Shown here piece by piece: positions 13,139 to 26,110 of a stretch of DNA of 64,000 bases; the stretch's first letter is position 1, and every line of letters begins with the position of its first letter. Made by a program: the position numbers and the translations under genes. The notes under the pieces are model-generated. The model searched no databases, was not told where the DNA came from, and worked only from the letters and a program-made list of their open reading frames with translations. Source of the DNA: Xiphophorus maculatus (Eukaryota; Chordata; Actinopteri; Cyprinodontiformes; Poeciliidae); assembly GCF_002775205.1 (NCBI RefSeq), contig NC_036447.1, positions 13,622,501 through 13,686,500 on the forward strand, in the 5' to 3' direction.

Positions 13139-16100
13139 ATGACAGCGGAAGATCCCGTTTCCTCATCAAACATGAGCAACAACTCTACACCCTCCAAACC
13201 CTCCAAACCTTCAGGTGCCTCCTTCCATCCACTCCAAGGACAGATCACCCTCCCAGAGGGAGTTGCAGGAGCTCCCAATGAGGCTGCACTGTTGTCCTTG
13301 ATGGAGCGCACTGGCTACGGTATGGTCCAAGAAAACGGTCAGCGTAAATACGGGCCCCCTCCAGGCTGGAGTGGTCCAGCTCCTCCTCGAGGATGTGAAA
13401 TCTTCGTTGGCAAGATCCCACGAGACGTTTACGAGGACGAATTGGTCCCGGTGTTTGAGACAGTAGGCCGCATCTATGAGATGCGCCTGATGATGGACTT
13501 TGATGGGAAAAACCGGGGGTACGCATTTGTTATGTACACAGAAAAACATGAAGCCAAGAGAGCAGTGCGGGAGCTCAATAACTATGAGGTGCGGCCTGGC
13601 CGGCTGCTGGGGGTCTGCTCCTCGGTGGACAACTGCCGTCTTTTCATCGGTGGGATTCCCAAAACCAAGAAGCGCGAGGAGATCCTGGAGGAAGTCTCCA
13701 AAGTGACGGAAGGCGTATTAGACGTGATAGTTTACGCCAGTGCTGCTGACAAGATGAAGAACCGTGGCTTTGCATTTGTAGAGTATGAATCGCATCGAGC
13801 AGCCGCCATGGCTCGCAGAAAGTTGATGCCGGGAAGAATTCAGCTGTGGGGCCACCAGATCGCAGTGGACTGGGCTGAGCCAGAGATTGACGTAGATGAA
13901 GATGTGATGGAGACAGTAAAGATACTCTACGTTAGGAATCTAATGATGGAGACCAGCGAGGAGACAATCAGAAACGTAGGATATACACTCTCATTCTTAT
14001 TCCTTACATTTTTGGGGGGTATTGAGTATGTAAGAGTGTTTTTGAAGTTCTGTGAGAAAAGTTGACAGAATGTGAGGCAATAAATGCTATATTTCAGAGC
14101 TATAAACCTTGCTAGTAGGCCCTGAATGTTTTATTTCCTTAAGAAGAACAGCTATGGAGTAAATAACTGGTATACAAAAAGCCACATCAGGTGGTGAAGG
14201 GACTGGTCTTATTTCTGGTCATTGTAATTTTGCTTTTGTATACAACAAAAACAGCGAGTGATGGTTAAAAGAAGATTAAAATTATTTTAATACCTCAACC
14301 CGACTGACATTTTTATTAATAAATTAGATGCCGTTGCCTTTTTTTTGTTAACAGATTTTCAGCCAGTGGAACCCCGGATGCGTGGAGCGTGTGAAGAAAA
14401 TCCGTGACTATGCTTTCGTCCACTTTATATCCCGAGATGATGCTGTGCTGGCCATGGACCACCTCAATGGCACAGAGATCGAAGGGTCCTGCATCGAAGT
14501 GACACTTGCCAAGCCGGTAGATAAAGAGCAGTACTCACGTCAGAAAGCCTCTAAAGGAGGAGCTTCTGCTACACCAGAGCCTACCCAGCAGAACTACATC
14601 TACCAGTGTGACCCCTACACGTTGGCTTACTATGGTTACCCTTACAGCACACTTATTGGACCCAACAGGGAATACTTTGTGAAAGGTTGGTTGTTTTTAA
14701 TATTTTTCAACTAATATTTATTTTAAAAAATCTATTATTTTGGTGAAAGAAAGAAATATCTATAAATATTGATGATAGCTGAAACCTTTTGGACCAGTAC
14801 CCCTCCAGAGATTTCTGTTGACCTAAAAAAGCCATCAGTGTTTGTTAATGTCCACAATGACTAAAATTATGATTGAATCTTTGATCAATGTTTTGAAAAA
14901 TATTTAGCTAATTGTTTGTGGCTCAAAATCGGAGGCCTGTTGTTCAAAGGCAAAAACAAAACAATTTGATGGACCAATGAATGCTAATCCCATTACCTTA
15001 AATGATTGACTGAATGTGGTCTTGGGTGGAAGCAGGAAAATCTTTTTGACTATCAACAATCATTGTGTTTTGGTTTTCTCTCCAAAGGATCCCCAATGAT
15101 ACAGAACAATGGTAATCCCTTATGTCCATATTCCTACTTACACCTCAAATGAACAATTAGTTTTCTTGCCATTACATTTTCTAACACCATCTTTTTTCCT
15201 CCTGTCCTGTCAACTACCATTTCATGCTGGGTTATTATAGAGTTATCACCAAAGCTCCAAACACCTCAGAGTGCAATTTAACTGTTTTTCAGGAGTATTG
15301 CCAAAATTCCCCCCAAAGCTTCTCGACCAACTTCTGAGCAAATCCTTTGAGAAATGTATTTTGTACAAGCAGACTACAGCTACTGCGCTGGTCTTAAATA
15401 GATTAATCAACATTTTTTGAAGTTCTGCTCAAAGGTTATAGGTTAAGGGCAGTTAATGTTTTACTTGCAGCATCTCTTTTTGAATCATCATTGGGTATTA
15501 ATCTTAATTACTTGGTTCCAGAGGCAATCTCATAGTGATTTCTGCAATTTAATTAAATTTAAACTGCTGTTGGGTTGTATTGGTTATATACTTATTTTAA
15601 AGCCTCTTATCACTTACAAAATAGAGTTTGGAGGCTGTACTCAATATGTCACATTAAATTTGGTTTTAAGCTAGGGTAACTGGTAGAAAAAGTAAAGTGA
15701 TGGGAAATCAACATAATAGTCTTTAACTCAATGACTTTTTTCATCGAAACTAATACTTCTGTCAGGCAGTCACTCTGACTGCTCACTACATGTTTCACAC
15801 TGGAAGATACTTGGTGGCGCACTGCCTACCATCTGTTTCCTGTATAAATAATTGTAGGTTTAAAAGTAAACTAACAACAAATATATATTTGCCAATGACT
15901 CAGGGATAAATGAAATAACATTTGCATGAACTGCTAGGACATTTTTAAGACTGAAGTGTTTTAAAATAGTCTGTTTTGGTCTTGACCCCACTCAGATTAG
16001 TTCCTAGCTTTAGCATCTAAAACCTGAAGTAAGTTTTAGCTGAAGATGCTGTGAGAGTTATCAGCTGCAGGTAAAATACTAACTGCCTCCAGTTTTTAAA

Positions 16101-19100
16101 CAAAACTTTAACAAGTCTCTTACATAAAGGTCAATTTCTCAAGTTGAGAGAACTTGAGAAATTCTCTCAATTTCTCAAGTTGAGAAATTGAGAGCTTCCA
16201 AAGACGTTCTGAACCCAACGTAAAATCCTGCTGCCCAACAAAACATCTACAAATCCCAGCCCACAACCCCATCATCATATTATACTGTAACTGTATTTTA
16301 AGCAGGTTCCGTGCGAGGGCGTGGTCGTGCAGCCTCAGGTAATCGTACCCCTGGACCTCGAGGGTCTTACCTAGGGGGTTATTCTGCCGGTCGTGGCATC
16401 TACAGTCGCTACCACGAGGGCAAGACCAAGCAGCCCGAAAAGCCCTATGAACTGATACCCAGTCTGGAGCTTCCTGCCTCCGTCAACCCAGTTGGCATCA
16501 AACCAGGCACAAGTCAGTGAGACAGACATACTCATTAATGTCATCGCCCATCTCTGAGCCTTTACTAAACCTCTGTCCTGCGTGGTTTACGGAACCTTTC
16601 TTGAATCTGCATGATAGCTGTTGCTGGATGGTCATGAATATAAAGGCATAATATCAACCCATGTGAGCATGACCAGAAAGTAGCTGCTTTACTTCAGTCC
16701 TCTTTCTACCTCTAATCAAAAACGAAATGTGTTGTTTAGTGTTCAGACTGATAATAGTGCTGTGTCAAGGGAAAACAATGGGATTCATTGGTCAGCAGTT
16801 GTTTTAATCATTGAGGGAATTTAAACAATGCAGACCAGTGATGCATTCATTGGTTTAAAATCAGTTAGGGATTAAAAATATATATCAGAACAAATACCCC
16901 AATTTGGACATGTCACACCAAGCTTTTCAGCTTAAATGTTTTTCAATTGCCAGGCATCATCGCCATAATGTTGAGACAAAATTTTATGTTCTTTATAACC
17001 TTTTGATTAGTGTGTAATTCCCCACACAGCACTGTTATCTGTTTAGACAGGATTGTACTTACAGAATCTGCTTCCACAATATAATGCATTCACTCAGTTC
17101 CAATTTGACTTTATAATGGTTGAAATAGTTTAAATTAAAAAAAATAAAAATTAAATTGTCTTTCCCAACATGTTTCAAATTTCCAGTTTTTAATTTTTTT
17201 TCATTAAATAGTTTCAGTCAAAATGGAGCTGAAATGCAAAACTAATTCACAAATTTAAACTGTATCCCAATCAGCTAAATTATAATGCCAGTGTTTGGAA
17301 AAGTTGATCTTAAATAATAATAATCTCTGATCCAAAAGAAGAAGGACATGACAAGAAAGTTTTGAGAATTTTTCTACTTTGTTTCCTGCCAGTAAGAAGA
17401 AGGAAGTGCAGCGACGGTATTGCTCGGAAGATATTCAACTCATAAAGGAAACATCAATCAGGGCAGATAAATCTCAGCACAGAAAACTCAATAGCTCTGT
17501 TGGTGCACATTGCAAAAAAAAATGTAGTTACATAATAAGGTAATTAACTATGCTTTGCTTATTCAGTCCTGACAGAGAGTCCAACCAGCTTTCCAGTAAC
17601 TAGTTGGGAATTTGTCATACCTTCAGATATCATCAGTTTTGAAAGGAGGAAGAGCTGAAGACAGCATTATGCTAGTAAAGTAGTATCAACAATAGGATTG
17701 TAGTTAATTTTCAGATTAAGACACAGGAATTTTCACATGTGAGTTCTGTTCAAAGAATATAAAACCTTTTGAAAATTTTCAGCTTAATTATATGTTGTTT
17801 ATTTGGCTGCAGAATAATGAGAATACATCTCAACACGACTAATTGGACCAAATACATACAACTGAAAATAAATATTCAGATACATTGTAGAAAAGCATTC
17901 AACCTTCCTCATTTGTTGATGTCATACTAGATCTTTTGTTCTCTATGTTAGGCAAATTAAGATGACAATTTTTTTCCCCTATTTACTAAATCCTGAAATT
18001 ATAGAAGAGATTTTGGAGAGGTTGCTTGGTCCTTTCATCAAAGTGAGAAGTTGTCATACATTAGGATTAGCATGCGTTTAAACAAGCTAGCAAATCCCAG
18101 AGGATGATTAAATGTTTCCTAAGCTTCACAATATTTGAGGTAATTGGAGGCACTCCTGACATCATGGTGAAATCAAAAGAAATCAGCTTATAGACCTGAA
18201 CGAGTCTGGGTCGAATTTCCCAGTGCCTAAGGGTTCTATGTTCATCTGCTCAAACAATTGTATGCAAACACAGTGGGAATGTCCACCCATTGTGCCATTC
18301 TACGTTTAAGAGATGAATATACAAATGTTTTCTTCTTGCAACCCTGAGAATACCATCCATACTGTAAAGTTTATGGGCAACAGCATAATGTTGTGTGGGT
18401 GTTTTGTTGCAGGAGGGAGTAGTGAACTTCATCATGAAAGGACATGATACGGAAATATTGAAACAACATCTCAAAATGATAACCAGAAAGTTAACATTTG
18501 GACACAACTGGACAATAACCTTAAGCAAACCAAATTAGTTACAGTATCTGAAGGACAATAAAGTCAATATTTTGAAACCCTATGTCTCTAGAACGTTAAT
18601 GGGAAGAGCAGAAAAGGTGAACGAACAAACTGAACCTCAGTCACATTAGTTCCATCCACAAACACCTAAGTAAATAATTCTAAAAACAATACTAAGTTAT
18701 TGTTACTTTGCCATTTAGAAAGCAGAAATAATTGTGTCAATTATGTGTGTTTGAACACGCTGTGTAGTGTTACCGTGTGAGCAGTGCATACACAAAGGTG
18801 ATTGACACGTCTAAAACCCTCTTCCTGGTTCTGATTGGTAGCCTCTCATTTCTGTAGATGACAGTCAGACCACAGGAAGGAGGCAGAGAAACTAGATTAT
18901 TATTTTATTTTTATTTTTTTACAAATTGTCTGTCTTATGTTATACTTTCATGACATAGTGACAATTTTAGCAAATATGTAAAAAACATAAAACAAGAACT
19001 CTTGTTCGTCAACATGCTGCGTTACCTATGAATGTTGGTAATTATACATTTTAGAGTGGTGTACCAAATTTGCTATGGCTCATTTTTTGGTGAACAGTGA

Positions 19101-20766
19101 GCAAAAGTGAAACAAATTCATAGAGTGTTTTGTTTTTGGTAAATCATATTATTTTTAGATGGCACAAGAAAAACTTTTGATAAAAAAAAAAAATCAAGGT
19201 CAACATGCAAACACTGGTATTATCTTTCTACTTTCTAATGCTAAGTTGTTTTGTCAACATCGTCATTATACTTGACATACTGGTCATTGCTTTAAAATTG
19301 TGTATTTATTTGTTCAACATTTGGTCAATTTTCTGAAGTAGACATAACTGACCAAGACCGAGGAGTTTGGGTTTCTGTATATGTTGAATCACAGGATCAG
19401 CACCATATTGAAAACTCTTTTGTGCATTTAAAACAATGACTGATGTTGTATTTGCATTGTGGTTTAAAGATGTGTGCATGTGAAGGAGGATATCCGTTAA
19501 ACTTTTCCGTAGTTGAAAAGGAACATAATCTGAATCACACTCCAATTGCTGTTTTTGTGACTTCTTTTTCCCTCTTGTTTCAATCATCTCTTTCTCTTCT
19601 TTTGAAGCCTGTTAAACTAAGCATGATTGGATGCATGTTTGAGCATGGCTGGTTGTATGTTGTTTAATCTGTCGTGGCCTTGTCTGTTATCCAGGCTTTC
19701 ATTTTTGTACCTCTCTATGCACAGTGGCATTGCCGACTCTAGGTGGACAGTACCAAGTGTTCAGCGCTCCTCCTGCAGCCAAAGTGATGGAGGAGGGGAA
19801 AGTGCACTCAGTGGAGCACCTCATGAACCCTCTGACCATGCAGCACCCTGAACACAGCGCTGCCACTGCTGCTGCTGCCGCCGCCACTGTCTTACCTTCA
19901 GTGTCCACACCTCCACCGTTCCAGGTGTGTCTTACAATGTCATACACAAAAGTATCCATATAAATGTTTACTTGTTTTGCCTCATTACAAGCAAAACCTT
20001 AGGAGTATTTTATTGGACTTTTATGTTACGGGTCAATACTAAGTAGTGCATAATCGTGAGACTAAAGGAAAGTGACAGATGGTTTCATTTATTTAAATGT
20101 TTTATAAATAATATACCAACCTTGCACAGCTGGACACTGAAATTTTTTATTCTACTTTACAACATAATCAAGAATGCCATTGCACAGAGGATTGCGCACA
20201 AATACAAATACACTATCATTTTCTTTCCACTTTTCAATTATCATTTTCAGTGGGTCTATCACATATTCACATCCCCACACATTGAAACATGCAAAAAAAG
20301 TGAAAAAGTTATGGATGTTATTACCAGGAACATGTATATGTTTTTTTTGATGTAAAGATTTAGAATATCCCATCTTATTCAAGGTTACACAAAGGTTGCA
20401 AAATCCAAGTCAAAGCAGCTTTTTATTGGATGTGTACCGGTACTCTTAAAATCTAGGTTAATTTTTCTTTATTCCTATCTAAATCCAGTTTACCTGTCCT
20501 TCCTCCTTACCTAGGGCCGTCCAATCACTCCCGTCTACGCCATGGCCCACAACGTCCAACGCATCCCAGCCGCTGCCAGCCTGTATGGAGCTGGGTACGT
20601 CCCTATCGCTAACTATGCTGCAAACACAGCCGCTCTGGCTGCCCTGCAGAAAAATGCCGCCATGGCAGCCACGGCATATGGAGGTTATGCTGGCTACGCC
20701 ATGCCCCAAGCCTTCCCCGCCGCGGCCTTCCCACTGCCCATCCATGACATCTACCAGTCATACTGA
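13139..20766 (+). CDS. rbm47: RNA-binding motif protein 47, complete, five coding exons
   Basis: Coding exons 13139-13975, 14355-14685, 16306-16512, 19725-19924 and 20515-20766 join in frame to 608 codons (human RBM47 is about 590). RRM1 covers residues 86-164 (RNP1 NRGYAFVMY), RRM2 166-246 (RNP1 NRGFAFVEY) and RRM3 261-329 (YAFVHF). Then come a Tyr-rich stretch ([13 protein letters not shown]), an Arg/Gly segment (391-422), an Ala run around 505-515 and the C-terminus DIYQSY. RBM47 is a nuclear RNA-binding protein known as a cofactor of APOBEC1 C-to-U editing and a regulator of splicing and mRNA stability. The start ATG has A at -3 and begins MTAED as in vertebrate orthologues. An acceptor (TCTCCAG, ending at 13107) shows that exon 13108 carries 5' UTR, so at least one non-coding exon lies upstream. 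A1CF and RBM46 are relatives, but the C-terminal half fits RBM47. Confidence 0.97.
14686..16305 (+). other. rbm47 intron between coding exons 2 and 3
   Basis: Donor AAAG|GTTGGT (phase 1), acceptor TTTTAAGCAG. Non-coding and AT-rich. The only structure seen is a pair of overlapping palindromes near its 3' end (see the separate entry). Reading through the donor gives [11 protein letters not shown] then a stop, so retention would truncate the protein after RRM3. Confidence 0.85.
16133..16194. repeat. Two adjacent perfect palindromes in rbm47 intron
   Basis: Palindrome 1 has 13-base arms AATTTCTCAAGTT (16133-16145) and AACTTGAGAAATT (16151-16163) around a 5-base loop. Palindrome 2 has 15-base arms CTCTCAATTTCTCAA (16164-16178) and TTGAGAAATTGAGAG (16180-16194) around one base. 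They abut and share the core TTTCTCAAGTTGAGA. Both would fold as hairpins in the pre-mRNA about 110 bases before the next exon. Confidence 0.95.
16513..19724 (+). other. rbm47 intron between coding exons 3 and 4
   Basis: Donor ACAA|GTCAGT, acceptor CTATGCACAG; the junction forms an ATG (Met) codon by joining A with TG. Apart from a Tc1-like remnant at about 18020-18600 it is AT-rich sequence in which I see nothing else. Confidence 0.8.
18020..18600 (+). mobile_element. Tc1-like transposase remnant in rbm47 intron
   Basis: Plus-strand landmarks of a fish Tc1-like element appear in order: a helix-turn-helix-like part near 18170-18260, then 'tgttgtgtgggtgttttgttgcaggaggga' region at about 18390-18420, then 'atacggaaatattgaaacaacatctcaa' and 'ggacacaactggacaataacc'. 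Many frame breaks; clearly non-functional. Same orientation as rbm47. Confidence 0.7.
19965..20395. mobile_element. Internally deleted Tc1-like element (MITE) in rbm47 intron
   Basis: The left part ('gcctcattacaagcaaaacctt', 'ttattggacttttatgttac', 'aagtagtgcataatcgtgag') resembles one end of a common fish Tc1-like family. The right part ('tttctttccacttttcaatt', 'gtgggtctatcacat') resembles the other end in opposite orientation. No transposase lies between, which suggests a non-autonomous deletion derivative. The intron is only 590 bases, so the element makes up most of it. Confidence 0.6.
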
Positions 20767-22990
20767 AACAGGGGCTCAGATCGAGTCATCCAGTGACTGA
20801 ATCTCAACAGCATCTCTCCACGCCACAAAAACATCTTTTGAACTTGATCTCTAATGGGATACGTAGCAAATACTAAGACTGCAAGACTGGGACAAAATTA
20901 TGGCCTGGTATTTTCCATTAGTTGCTGTCATCCTCTCTATATTCCGGGGCTAGAAAGGGGAGCAGCTCTGTTAGACAGCGTCACTGTTTTATTTTCTGAA
21001 TGTTGTAACACACTTCAAATGCTTCCCCTGCAACAGTAACCACAACTCCAGTAATATGCATATTGTCTCTCTTTCATTGCACCATCTTGTTGCTGTTGCA
21101 GCAGGGACATTTACGGTACTTTTTAAAGTATTTATGAAGAAAAGACGCATTATTAATGCTTTATTCCTTTTGCTTTTTTTTTTTATCTTGGTATTTTTTT
21201 TCTCTGAAACAGATCTATACACTGTGTAATGTATAAAAACAAAGAAAGCGAAGTAAATGGAAAGAAGGAAAAGGCAACCAGGAACTACTGATAAGATGAT
21301 ACCACTGTCTTTGGATATATCCATGTTTGTAGTCTTTTTTTCCATTAATATCTAGTATTCTAGCCAGTTTCACATGCTGTAGGTGATGCTGTCCATGCTG
21401 GTTGAATGTGTATTGCTTTCCATGTGCCCAATTGGTACTTTTTGGTGTAGTTTGTTTTGTGTGTTTCAGTTGTTTTAAATGAAGGTTTTAGGTCTTTGTT
21501 TTGTTCCCTGATTCTTTTGTCCCTGGTTATGAACTTCTGAAACATGTGTCTTAATGTTGATACACTATAAAAACTCCTGGGTTTAAAACAACCTAATTTC
21601 AGAGCATATCACTAACCAATCTGTGGGTCAAATGTAGATCAATCCAAACTTGCATATGTAAATGGATTCAATTGAAAGATTTTTAGCTTAACTTAGCATT
21701 AATAAAAAAGCATCAAATTTTAATAAATAAGATATAGAAAGAAAGTAAATTGATTATGTACTGAAAGATTGTTAGTGACTAACAATTAATTTTGGATAAA
21801 AGACAAATCATGCTCATTATACAACACTATAAAATTATTATTTTGTTTCTTTCAGCAGATCTTTTATTAAACTCGAAAGTCAAAAATAATTGAATACAAA
21901 CATTTAAGAAAGTAGTAACTTTAAAATTGCAAAGAAACTTAAATTAGATGTAAAACCCTGTTTCTTCAGCCCATTTATATTAACTTTGTAACAAATTCTT
22001 TGGTCTAGTACTAGCTTGTGCAGACAGGTACTAGGCTACTGTTAATCTTGAGTGACTAAGCTTGTTCTTTAATGCTAACACTAGTGTTGTGGAAAATAAT
22101 AACACAACCCACTGACATAAACATAATAACACAGCATTAATTTACCATCTTATCCTTTGGTATTTCATCCAGCAATGTTTGATCAGGTTGTTTTGTAGTT
22201 CAAAATGTCTCTCTCTAAACCGACAACCTCGGTCACGATTGTTGACTAAGCGATTGGTTGAAAGTACCTAAACACTCTCCCAACAGCAGAAATCCAACAT
22301 TTGTGGTAAAAAAAAAAAAATTACCCTGCAGTTTTTTTTTTGTGTGTGTGTACCTTTTAAAGATGGGAGTCCAAAAGGCACAAAAATGAAGAGCAAACTG
22401 GAATACATCATGTGCCTTTAGATGTTCCCCATCATTAGAAACTGTATTAGTAGGGGACTAAGACTGAATAGATGTTTGTTTTCCTTCATTTAAGTATATT
22501 TTATTGTTGTTATGAAATGCTTGAGTCTTGAAAGGTGAACAAATATGTTTGTTTTTCTTTAAGAACTGGGTTCCTACACTGCTTGGCCCATCTCCATTTT
22601 TGCCAACCAAATACTTAATACACTCCAATCTGATGACTTCAGAGAGACTCTTTGCGCTTGGCTACAGTGCCTTACATCACCGTACAGTACGTGCCTTTAG
22701 AAACAAAACAGGGCTGTGAGGTTGACACCAGAAGGAACAGACTCCCATCTGTGCACGGCACCTGAGTCTTCTTCTATTTGTATTTCCAGTGAACTTTATT
22801 TTTGTTATTACTGTATCATAGTGAGATGAGTGGGTTTGAGCCTCTGGAGTCAGATGTCAGAATGACTCTGCAGTAACACTCCTGCCTCCCTCTTTATTTC
22901 TCCTCCTCCAAATCGCTCTAGACCGAGGTGCACTTAAACATATTTATAACTGGCATGGAAACGCCACCTTGAAATGAAGAGATATTAAAT
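20767..22990 (+). other. Probable rbm47 3' UTR
   Basis: Follows the TGA at 20764-20766 directly with no splice signal. RBM47 orthologues have long 3' UTRs. Possible poly(A) hexamers AATAAA occur near 21702 and 21724, but the true end cannot be fixed; the boundary given is a guess. AT-rich sequence with T runs is common throughout. The open frames here are short and unconvincing. Confidence 0.4.
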
Positions 22991-25540
22991 ACAGAGCATG
23001 AGCTCATGAGTGGACATGACTAGTTTGGCTGTTTATTTTGAAGTGTGTTATTAATGTGTGAGTTTTACTTTGCCGACAAAAAAAGAAAGTCTTTAAGATA
23101 TGTTTTTTGGGGCACTTGTGAAACTTCAAACTTTGCTTGCAAGAAGTTTAAAACTGGAGCAATACCTCACTCTTAAATATGCAAGAAGGCATGCAATGTG
23201 CTGAATGTAGTGAAACCTCCAAACTACTTCAAGCAGCTGCTAATCAGGAAGTCACTGTCATTACAGTCACATAAACAGCGGTGAAAATATGTTCTGAACC
23301 TGTCAACGTTTTCCAGTAGTTAGCGCCAAGTTTATGGTGGTCACAACCCAAGTAGTCGACACAAACAAAGGACATGATTTCAAATTTAGTGTGGAAGCCA
23401 GAGTGGGAACTCAGGGAATAAGTATTGAAGATGTTTTCTGAATTGCTCATTTCTCAAGAGACAAGACTTGTTTTGGTAATTACAACTTCAAGATGTTGTC
23501 TACATGCTGACTTCAAATCTTTCTTTTCTTTCTTTATAGATATCCCACTGGATTAAAGTCCAGTGATTGACTTAGCCAGTAAAGACTTTTTTCTCTTTCT
23601 TTGAAATCAACAGAGTTTCCAATACTAATTTGAAATAATAAGAAACAAGATTGCTTTTCAAATACTCCTAGATTTCAGATGTTTTCTTAGCTTTTTATTT
23701 GTTTTTACTTCCTTTCATTCACATGTTCAATATTTATTCCCTATAGAAACACTTTGATTTCTCTGCATACTTACATAACTTGGGTTATTAAAGTCAAAAG
23801 GTATAAAATTGTGTCAACAGGCCACTTAAGAACATTTTCTTATACTGAATACTTATTTTCTCCGCTGTATATAAAACCTTTTTTTAATGTAGACTTGTAT
23901 TTTCAGTTCAGTTTTAGTTCCTGTTTTGCCATCTTTTCATTTGGAATATTCTTTTACTTTCCACATTTCTGATTACCACACACAACTCTGAAAGTTGTGG
24001 GGAAAATTGGACTGTTGATAAAATAAGTTATTTGTTCCAAGATGTTAAATGAAAAGCAACCGTGTTGTCTTGAGCTCATAATCTCACTCCAAGTTGTCCC
24101 TTTTTTTGCTCCAATTAAACTGGACTTCATGTAGAGGACTAACTGCTGTTAACTGCTTTTATGATAAAGACAGAAAGTCTGGATAAATATATATATATTT
24201 AATATATGCATTACATTTGTTATGTATGAAGTAAAAAAGGTATAATATATTTCTTTACTTATTTACAACTTGAGTAGGGATAAAAGTCAGAGTAACAAAA
24301 GTAGAAAAATATATTTCTTTCCTCTTTGTATTACTTTTTTTTTTTTTTTGCCAAAGTGAGCAATAGTTTTTTAGCTTTTAACATTTATTGTAATCTTCTA
24401 ATCTGTAACCTAATGTACTTTGGTGTTATGAGTGGGAACACAAAGAACCTTCATGTTCAGCTACTTTTTAGCAGTTTCAGCAAGGATTAAAAGCTAGCTC
24501 ACTGAAGTGTTACAACCCTGGCATTTTTAGCTGGTCGTGTTGCAACTCTGCATGTTAGTTTTGTCCGGAGAGTCCAACAATGATTTAGCTGCCTTTGGAA
24601 TTAACAAAAAGGCAAAAAAACAAAACAAACAAATAAAAAAACAAAAAAACATGCGTCAGTGAAGTGCAGTCTGGCTTAACATAGGTGTAAACTTTTAACT
24701 CCTCATAGTGTGCCTTATTGCCAAGATGTATTTGCTAAAGCTTTGTAGACTCATTCAGACTTTTCTTTTTCTATTAAGAGGTTTGTTAAAAAGAAATAAG
24801 ACCTTGTTCTTCATTGTTATATTTATAGTGAAAAACACAGTAAATAAAGTGCTTTTGAAAGGATGCAGGGTCTTTGATAATTATTTGTGATTGCATGCCA
24901 TATTTTTCTATGCCTTTTTCTCACAAGGAAGATTTTTCTTTTCAGCTGCCCTGGTTTTAGATTAGACAGAATAATAGCAGAGTGGTAACTGAGTAGCTTC
25001 TGATAGCTTCAGAGGTAACCCATCTCTGACCTCATAGACCAGCAATTGCTGAGGAATGGCTGACAGGGCAGAAAAAAGTCTTTCATAAATTCTGGTGCTG
25101 CTTGTTACCTTTACTCCAGATAAATGTTCTTCACCAGTGAGGGCTTCTGGAAAGATCTGGGACTTATGATGTGGGGCAATGGCAGCGGGAGAGAGTTCAA
25201 ATCTCTGCCTTGTCATCACGTATTAACTGACTGCTTTCTAAATATATGAAATAAATCCATCCATCTGTCCATCCATCAACATCACTTTGTCTAGCGGCAC
25301 TCTCCAACTCAGGCTGGTGGATCCCCATGTATTTCCAATTCAAATATAATACAGCAGAAACCAGATGAACTGTCATTCATCGTCTGATGTTAATCAGATT
25401 GTATTATCAAATTTGTTTCTTTTGCTAAATACCAGACTAGTAATAGAGATATTTTTATTTCTTTAAATCCTCAAGAATACTACGCCTTTAAACCAACTCC
25501 GTCTTTCAGGGGCTGTTGTCATTCATTCTTTGGACCTGTT
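22991..25540. other. Intergenic DNA between rbm47 and zfp91, first part
   Basis: AT-rich, with a short (AT)n at about 24187-24200 and an A-rich tract near 24610-24650. No recognised exon. An AATAAA at about 24843 could be a distal poly(A) signal of rbm47. Confidence 0.35.
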
Positions 25541-25544
25541 CCTG

Positions 25545-25670
25545 CTCAAACTCAGCTGATTTAAATTAATGAAGTAGACTCTCTGCATGTTGGGCCCTGG
25601 AAGACCCTACAAAAGATGTGTTCAATGAGTTCAGGTGTGTTGAACCAGAGAAACTTTGAAATAGTTACTG
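25545..25670 (-). mobile_element. Fragment of hAT-type MITE
   Basis: The segments CTCAGCTGATTTAAATTAAT, GGGCCCTGGAAGACC and 'caggtgtgttgaaccagag' resemble the interior of the abundant fish palindromic MITE family whose ends read CAGGGGTGTCAAACTCC. A copy with both ends and a target duplication occurs at 54590-54814. Termini are not recognisable here. Confidence 0.4.
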
Positions 25671-25854
25671 GTTCATTAGGATCTTCCCAGATTGTAAGTT
25701 ATCTGGGGAAGTTCAGGTGATGATATGGCTTGATTTTTCACTTAGAAGATTTGAATTGATTAAAGACACAACTGTGAATTTATTTCAAAGCAACACCTCA
25801 AACAAAGTACTTTATGTGTGAGACAATGAAAGAAATAAATAAAAGGAAACTACA

Positions 25855-26110
25855 GCAAGACATCAGGAAGAGAACTGTGGGCCTCCACAAGTCATATTCG
25901 TTCTTGGGTACAATCTCCACATGCATGAAGATGCCATGTTCATTTGGAACCACATTGTATGGAAAACTCACATTAAAACCCTAAGGTTCTCCAAAGAGAC
26001 ACCTTCCTTTCTCTGACTGCGTCTCAAGATTCTGTCCATGAACAACACAAACAAGGTCAGCGATAAGGAGATGTCCTGACAGAGTTCAGCCTCTACTGGG
26101 AACAAGATAA
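25855..26110 (+). mobile_element. Tc1-like element fragment, 5' part
   Basis: 'gtgggcctccacaagtcata', 'gggtacaatctccacatgca' and 'tgccatgttcatttgg' follow the N-terminal DNA-binding region of a fish Tc1-like transposase gene. No intact frame. Confidence 0.6.

Noticed and set aside
19627..19959. Other-frame proteins over rbm47 exon 5
   Set aside because: Frame shadows of the real exon 19725-19924.
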